From assembly GCA_026874595.1 (NCBI GenBank), contig CM049312.1, positions 79,872,429 through 79,936,428 on the forward strand: a DNA stretch of 64,000 nucleotides, read 5' to 3'. The position numbers were made by a program, and so were the translations under genes. Under the pieces are notes generated by a model. The model searched no databases, had not been told where the DNA came from, and saw nothing but the letters and a program-made list of their open reading frames with translations. Source of the DNA: Sipunculus nudus (taxonomy: Eukaryota; Annelida; Sipuncula; Golfingiida; Sipunculidae). Below, piece after piece: positions 58,440 through 64,000 of the stretch. Every line of letters starts with the position of its first letter. The first letter of the stretch is position 1.

Positions 58440-58499
58440 GCGCTGTTTGTCCTTCTGTTGCTGGGATGGGTCTTTGTGCCGGTCTACATTGCTGCCGGG
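58440..58499 (+). CDS. SLC5 (SGLT-like) cotransporter, internal exon c
   Basis: 20 codons in phase 0 between ATGTTACAG and GTAAGT: ALFVLLLLGWVFVPVYIAAG. This is a hydrophobic membrane segment; LGWVFVPVYIAAG is nearly identical to the matching segment of vertebrate SGLT-type proteins. It joins exon b (ending FELN) and exon d (starting VYTMPEY) without a gap. Confidence 0.95.
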
Positions 58500-58603
58500 G
58501 TAAGTTTTCACGTGTTAAGATGCAGAGATACAAAGTCTTATAAAACAGAAGGTCCAGGAGTGGCGTGCCAAACATTCATATATATAAATATATATATTAG
58601 TAT

Positions 58604-58712
58604 ATACAATGGAACCTGTCTGAAGACCACCCGTCTAATGGGATCACTGTCGTTTAAGATATATATCTTGTTCCCACGTGTGGTCTAATGACACAAGTTT
58701 CACTATATATTT
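58604..58712 (+). repeat. GACCACC-type MITE piece
   Basis: ACAATGGAACCTGTCTGAAG, ACCACCCGTCTAATGGGATC and GTGTGGTCTAATGACACAAG plus TTTCACTATA have the layout of a short palindromic MITE. A close relative is at 63545-63700. Confidence 0.55.
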
Positions 58713-59400
58713 ATATATTACGCTATCGGGTGCCGGATCAAAAGTGTTAGATGCATGACATCAGATCTGCTTGATGTTAATTAAATATATCATTGTATTA
58801 ATTTTATACCTATGGGTAGTGAAACAATGCAATGATGTATTTATTTAATGAACGTGCACACAGAAACACACCGATCAAATAGACGATGTGATTTGTGTGT
58901 CATAATTTGTTTTCTTCTTGCCAAAAAACCTGAGTAGGTCAACAATATTTTCAGCTATCTATTTCAATTTATTATAAACTGCGATAGCGAGAGAGATAGC
59001 GCCATTAAAATGGACTTGTATCAGGAGTGACCATATGTCATCCGGTAAGCTTTTCGTAATGGGTACCCGGATGTACGCACTCGCAAAGATCTTTGTTCCA
59101 TAACCCTTAAGTCTGCCCGGCCTGGTTTTATAGGTGTATATACAAAAAAGGCAGGATGTAGTCATCGAGTTGAGGAGGTGTTTTAGGTGATTTAAGTGCC
59201 CTCGAAAGTGGCAGTCAGAGAATGCTGCGCGAAACTCGCATTTCAAGAATTCTTAAGTGTCTTCAATGACCATTGGGAGCATGTTGTACAACGATATTAT
59301 AGCAAGTCACTGCAAGTAGAGATTACACTTAAACATCAGTAGAGGATTCGGTCACTGCCAAGGTTTTATGGGAGAAGCCCTTTGATGTATTCTGAAACGT

Positions 59401-59665
59401 GTTGGCGTTATGGTAAGGACGCTGGACTTGTGACCGCAAGGATGCGGGTTCGCGTCCCGTAAAATTCTGACAGCCGTCTTAGCTAAGATCCCTGGCCAAG
59501 CTCTTTACCACAATAGTGCGCTCTCTCATTCCAGAATTGAATAGGTACTGGTCTTGGGCGGCAGGCAAATGTACAAAGTCTACATTTCAAGCGTCTGTTG
59601 TGACTCCTTGAGTTGTATGCTCCCAAGGGAGTCCATAAGAGCTAAAAAAAATAAATGGGCCTGAA
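59401..59665 (+). repeat. tRNA-derived SINE
   Basis: GTTGGCGTTATGGTAAGGAC (A-box-like TGGCGTTATGG) is followed by GGGTTCGCGTCCC (B box, 59446-59458) at tRNA-like spacing. A body of about 200 bases ends AAAAAAAATAAATGGGCCTG. No CCA-end acceptor stem closes, so it is a SINE and not a tRNA gene. It lies in an SLC5 intron in the sense direction. Confidence 0.75.
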
Positions 59666-60241
59666 ATTGAATGAGAAGGAGGGATAAGAACAATGTCGGA
59701 TGAGACTCACATCGTCGATGAAATCAGACTATATGTGTAAGCAAATTGATGTATGTACATAAATGTTTGTGTATATACATATACAAGCGCTTATTTTCTT
59801 ATCCGGCCTACCCATTTTATTGCTTACATAAATGCCTGATGCGACGTACTAATTAGTCGCTCCTTTTAAGTTAGACCATGAGAGTATAGAGATAACTTTG
59901 TAGGTTTACGCAGGTTCATTGGTTATGTTTATCGATTTTTCCTCTGGTGGCTTACCTTAAGGTAGGTCTAATCAAGATGAAGTGGCGATTTTATAAACAC
60001 CCGCAAAATATTTATTTTAAATACCTCCTTTACGGGTGTAGCATGCCGTGCAAGCAGAACAAAATGATATGTTTAGCGTAATAATGTGAGAAAGTCCAGG
60101 TATTCCGCTGTAACTGCAGACGTATTTTAATTTAAACATTTGTAAGTCTGTCACTGCTGTAAAAATTTGAGTTTTATTTAACCCTTCGTACAACTGAACA
60201 CCTTTTTTGCAAATCAATATTTATTCAGTAATCTTTATAAA

Positions 60242-60463
60242 TACAGTAGAACCTCGAATATTCGATTGATGGGGAAGCAGAATTTTGTTCGGATATTTGA
60301 GATTACGTACTTATGTGCGAGATACACCATTTTTTTCAGTACGTATACTTGGGGTGTTGTATTTCCACATTTCGGTTAAAATAGGTAACTGTTGGTTCCT
60401 CAATATAAATTTGGGGGAAAAAATTTAAAAAGAAATATGGAAAATCGAGGTTATACTTTCAAT
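60242..60463. mobile_element. pogo-like MITE
   Basis: TACAGTAGAACCTCGAATAT on the left and AATCGAGGTTATACTTTCAA on the right are imperfect inverted ends. CAGTAGAACCTCG is typical of pogo-group termini, which target TA. About 220 bases, no coding capacity. Confidence 0.65.
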
Positions 60464-61369
60464 AGGTGATATCGTTTACTCTGCATTTTATTAAACCAGT
60501 GATGTAAGACTCGACTCCGGACTTGGACAAATAATAATAAATTTTAAAATAAGGCATTATGTTTCCAATATAAGTTAAGTGTAAACAAGGTTACGTTGTA
60601 TAATATTTCATTGAAAACTCAGAAATGGAACCAAGTTCTATTAACCTATTCCATTTTAATAAATGAATATTTTTCTCTCAACAGCAGGGATTATGTTTAC
60701 ATTGATCAAACCTCCTTGCTAAAAAGTGTGTGTGTGGGGGGGGGGGGGGAGGGTATAACCGCGATTCCTCCTGTATTGACTCCCATTAGTGGAACCAATT
60801 CACAGATTTGTGTTCCCATTTTCATAAATTTAGGAGATCGTTACATAACATACGACCGACTTCTTAAAAATGAAAATTTGACCACGGCATAATTTAATGA
60901 CGAACCACACAGAGGTTATACCATGGCATTTTATTTGTACATTATTTGTACATTGATGGATTCTTGTGTATATAGCTGATAAATAGAGCCAAAGGGCCAT
61001 GTACGTGGCAGCTAAATACATCATGCTGTTACTTCAGACATATGATATATAATATGTAACCTAAATATAAATTTTAACCAATACTCGTCTCTGCAGACTA
61101 ATATGTATCAAATAGCTGATATTGGGTATGACAAAACAGCATGTTCTAATAAGTCTGGCAACTAGTTACTTTACACTCTGAATGACATTTTTACTGACAT
61201 TTTAACTGAACATGATCTCCAAACAGTAGACATTGCGACGTTTTTGTCTGCTTCACTTTAATTCCGAGAATAAATATTGGTAGAAAAAATAGGCATTAGA
61301 AACTGGATAGTAAAAATTGATACATTGTAAGCATATCATACGGCAGGTTAATACACACCAATTAGGGAT

Positions 61370-61660
61370 CAAGTTAAACCTCGCCTAACGATCCCTCAGA
61401 TTAGTAACCACACCAAACTAACGACCACCTTGTCACAGTCCCGCTTGTGGTCGTAATTTGGAGGTTTCACTTTAATAATTTTCAGTACTCTATGAATAAC
61501 GAATGCCATTTAAAGGGACTTTGACAAAGTGGTCACATATTCGAGGCTGAAGAGATCTTTTTAGCGATGTTTAATATCAAGAGCAACAAAAGAATCGGGA
61601 CCGTGAAAAAAGTGGGCGTTACTTTTAGGTGGTTGCTAAACTGAGGTGGTCGTTTTCCTG
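61370..61660. repeat. GACCACC-type MITE(s)
   Basis: AAGTTAAACCTCGCCTAACG and AACGACCACC on the left are mirrored by GTGGTCGTAATTTGGAGGTT plus TCACT (61446-61472) and by GGTGGTTGCTAAACTGAGGT plus GGTCG (61630-61655). Either two nested short elements or one of about 290 bases. Confidence 0.55.
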
Positions 61661-63089
61661 CATATTGTTTTAAAACTACCTCTAACAGGAGATATCAAGT
61701 AACTGTCGTCGTTGATCGGTTGGTTATTTGGTAATTTATAATTTTATTTTTGGATGGTCGGTAAGTTTGTTAGGAACTTTATTAAAAAAATATGAAAGCA
61801 CATGGATAAATTTGAAGAAGTTCAAGGTAATAAATGAGGTATAATGGATTAAGTTTAGCAGGTAAAGTGGATAATCATAACATCTTTTTGCTCAAATGAT
61901 TCTTGGGACGTGTGATTTACATAAAATTTTCAATTTTTATCAGGCTCAAGGAGGAGGTAAATATGTGGTCCCTGACCGCCTTTCCAGTTTTACTTTTATT
62001 TAGTTGATATCTATATGTACAATAGATTAGCCAAGTCATGGGTTTTGAAAGGTCTCTTGATAGCCCTTCTTAATTGCGTCCTGCTTAGTAAAACAAATTA
62101 TCGCATTATCCGAATGTAGGTAGTTTCACATGATAAAGTATTAATGATTTAATGGGAAAATTGAGTCAATAAATAATATATAAGACAAGCTCTTGATGTA
62201 CGACTACGCCATGACACCATGATATAAAATATCTAGACCAAGAATCAGGACAGTTATTTGGTTATTAAAATATATAAAGATTACCATGAATAGGAAAGCG
62301 AGGAGATTACTACTTCACCGGGCTTTATTTATCCAGATTTAAATGTTGAAAAATAATATCTCGCTTAAGCTTTATTTCCAATTTGGCATGCTTACTGCCA
62401 TATATTTACGTTAATAGTGTAAAATATATCAGACAAAACTCAACAGACTTCCGGGCAGAGGCGGATCCAGGATTTTTCAAAATGAATAGGCGTCAGGGAC
62501 AAAATAGGAAGAATGTGAAAACCGCAAAAAAGTCCTCAGGTCTGGAAAGGGGAAAGGGTTCTAGGCCGCACGAATAATTGGAAACCCTGAAAAAGATATC
62601 GGAGGGCAGACCCCAACGCCCTCCTGTGCCTCCTGTACCGCTGGGGGGGGGGGGGGGCTTAGGGCAAGGCATCCCTCCTTGGTAAATCCGGGCCGTATAT
62701 CACTTCGCTTAGCTTTAACTTAAGTGGTACCATTTATACATTTTTAGCGAAAATCCAAGATTCGGGCAAGTTATTTTGCTTACGTGTACTTGTTTGTTCG
62801 TTATCGCTTAGACCCCCCTTTCATACTACTGTGTCCGTTTCTGAGAAGGAAAAAATCAGTTCGGTGGATAAGTCAATTAGAGCGGTGATTTCAAGTCTCA
62901 TTTCGTTCAAAGTTTCATCGGCGTCTGACATCGTGATACATCAAGAGGGTCTTAAGTAGTCCCGCAGGGAATGCTATATGTTTCGTTTATGGTTCCATGC
63001 GTTTTCTACTACTGGTGGCGTTTTCTACTACTGGTGGCTCATTTATCTCCGTAAATGTATTTTATAAAAACATTGGAAAGATTTCAACA

Positions 63090-63260
63090 TACAGTTAAAC
63101 CCCGCCTAACGACCACCTAAGTTTTAGTGACCACCTAAAAACAACGCTCCCTTTTCACGGTCCTAATTCTTTTTTACTCTTTCTATCAGACCTCGCTTAG
63201 ACGACCACCTCGAAAATGAAACTACTTTACGGCGGTCGTAGTTTTTAGGTTTCGATGTAT
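63090..63260. repeat. GACCACC-type MITE
   Basis: CAGTTAAACCCCGCCTAACG, then ACCACC on the left, and GGCGGTCGTAGTTTTTAGGT plus TTCGATGTA on the right, with an internal ACCTCGCTTAGACGACCACC. Same family as 61370-61660. Confidence 0.6.
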
Positions 63261-63544
63261 TAGCTTCACTAATAACATGCAATATTGGTATTATAGACAC
63301 CATGCATTTACTCAAACTAGATTTAATTACATATTCTGAATTTTGTTTGTTCAAAATTATTTTGAACTTGAAATAAAACTGATTGAAAGAATATTCCTCC
63401 TTCAAAGGAATACGCATGCGTGTTCTGAAAGTTTCATTTGTGTTTGGCAGCATGGGTGGCGGGGCGGGTGTGTGGTTGCCTGGCCCGGTCCGTCTTGGCA
63501 GTAACGTTCAATAATATATGCCGTCTGCATGCCTCTCTGTATAA

Positions 63545-63700
63545 AGTGGAAGCTGTCTGAAAGACCACCTGTCTAATGCGACCAATGGTCTGTTAAGACC
63601 GCCCTGGAGTGAACCAAAATCATTCATATTGGTTGTAACTGACTTGTGAAAAAGACCACTTTTGGCCAGTCCAGCAGGTCTTATTACACATATTCAACCT
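63545..63700. repeat. GACCACC-type MITE piece
   Basis: AGTGGAAGCTGTCTGAAAGA, CCACCTGTCTAATGCGACCA and AAAAGACCACTTTTGGCC. Related to 58604-58712. Confidence 0.5.
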
Positions 63701-63817
63701 GCGCGAAGCGAAGGTTAAGTTTTCACTCGATTCTGTGAATCTCAGTTTCAGTAAGAACTTTGATGATTACAGTAATTCCTCAATAACAGATCGTGATATA
63801 TCCTAATAACATTACAG

Positions 63818-63922
63818 GTGTACACCATGCCAGAGTACATAAAGTACCGGTTCGGGAGACAGCGGATACGAATCTACCTGGCCGGCATGGCTGTCCTACT
63901 GTCAGTGTTGACCAAAGTCTCG
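63818..63922 (+). CDS. SLC5 (SGLT-like) cotransporter, internal exon d
   Basis: 35 codons in phase 0 between ATTACAG and GTATGC: VYTMPEYIKYRFGRQRIRIY and LAGMAVLLSVLTKVS. V.TMPEYL..RFGGQRI..YL...SL.L...TK.S is the standard sequence of this part of SGLT-family proteins; here the usual GG is GR. The gene continues past the right edge of the window. Confidence 0.95.
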
Positions 63923-64000
63923 GTATGCAAATAAATGTAAAACAATCAATATTTTCACATCCACTTTTTTTTCTTTATCCATTATATTCTGTTAAAATAA

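Larger units (their letters stand above)
58500..63817 (+). other. SLC5 intron 3 of window, 5.3 kb, rich in SINE/MITE insertions
   Basis: GT at 58500 and AG at 63816-63817. It carries the SINE at 59401, a pogo-like MITE at 60243, several GACCACC-type MITE pieces, (GT)nGn at 60725-60749 and a poly-G near 62642-62656. At 62755-62790, GATTCGGGCAAG resembles the end of repeat B. No exon recognised. Confidence 0.65.

Noticed and set aside
59401-59460. A tRNA gene
   Set aside because: A and B boxes are present but no pairing 3' acceptor strand; the sequence continues into a SINE body with an A-rich tail.

Overview
The window reads as animal nuclear DNA, most likely from a mollusc and probably a bivalve. 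It is AT-rich, has GT-AG introns, and is dense with (TA)n tracts, SINE and MITE debris and tandem-core repeats of the kind known in bivalves as pearl or Helentron-associated elements. Nothing prokaryotic is visible. The species assignment is inference.

Two things carry most of the coding information. (1) The right end (54.8-63.9 kb, + strand) holds four consecutive phase-0 exons of an SLC5 sodium/solute cotransporter (SGLT-like). The first exon(s) lie upstream and were not found; the gene runs off the window. Its introns contain a tRNA-derived SINE and several pogo-like or GACCACC-type MITEs. (2) At 38.1-42.7 kb (- strand) lies a tyrosine-recombinase retrotransposon (DIRS/Ngaro/PAT group). 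It has an open RT-RNase H frame, an open tyrosine recombinase frame, a frameshifted gag-like region, and split direct repeats in the order A1 - ORFs - B1A2 - B2. The two A copies (90 bp) and the two B copies (52 bp) are each identical by eye, which suggests a recent insertion.

The rest is mostly repeats and broken genes. 0-5 kb: LINE fragment, SINE, dispersed repeats. 5.85-11.3 kb: a 66-bp array, then a 5-kb, 25-bp pyrimidine-rich minisatellite with two higher-order levels (198 and 196 bp). 14.6-18.2 kb: composite tandem-core repeats. 19.5-20.9 kb: a 1.39-kb TIR element with TTA target duplication. 21.4 kb: a perfect 26-bp hairpin. 22-23 kb: tandem-core repeat. 23.9-24.4 kb: hAT-like MITE made of GTAC palindromes. 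24.5-25.6 kb: truncated CR1/L2-type LINE. 28.3-32.5 kb: a candidate long inverted-repeat element and a pogo transposase remnant. 32.6-34.7 kb: 61-bp and 36-bp minisatellites, the latter abutting an RT-like fragment. 37.2-37.7 kb: a possible promoter with CRE and first exon. 43.4-46.1 kb: a decayed intron-containing RecQ-like helicase. 46.2-49.5 kb: a C-rich minisatellite split by a 2.4-kb tandem-core element. 50.8-53.6 kb: a 2.77-kb element with inverted ends and an internal 1.12-kb tandem duplication.

The most notable unexplained signal is a 12-bp palindrome, GGTGGCGCCACC, and its variants. It sits at a fixed place inside at least two otherwise unrelated tandem-core units at more than a dozen positions. 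The best-resolved biological system is the split-repeat tyrosine-recombinase retrotransposon, with its unusual A2-B2 spacer and long overlapping frame.
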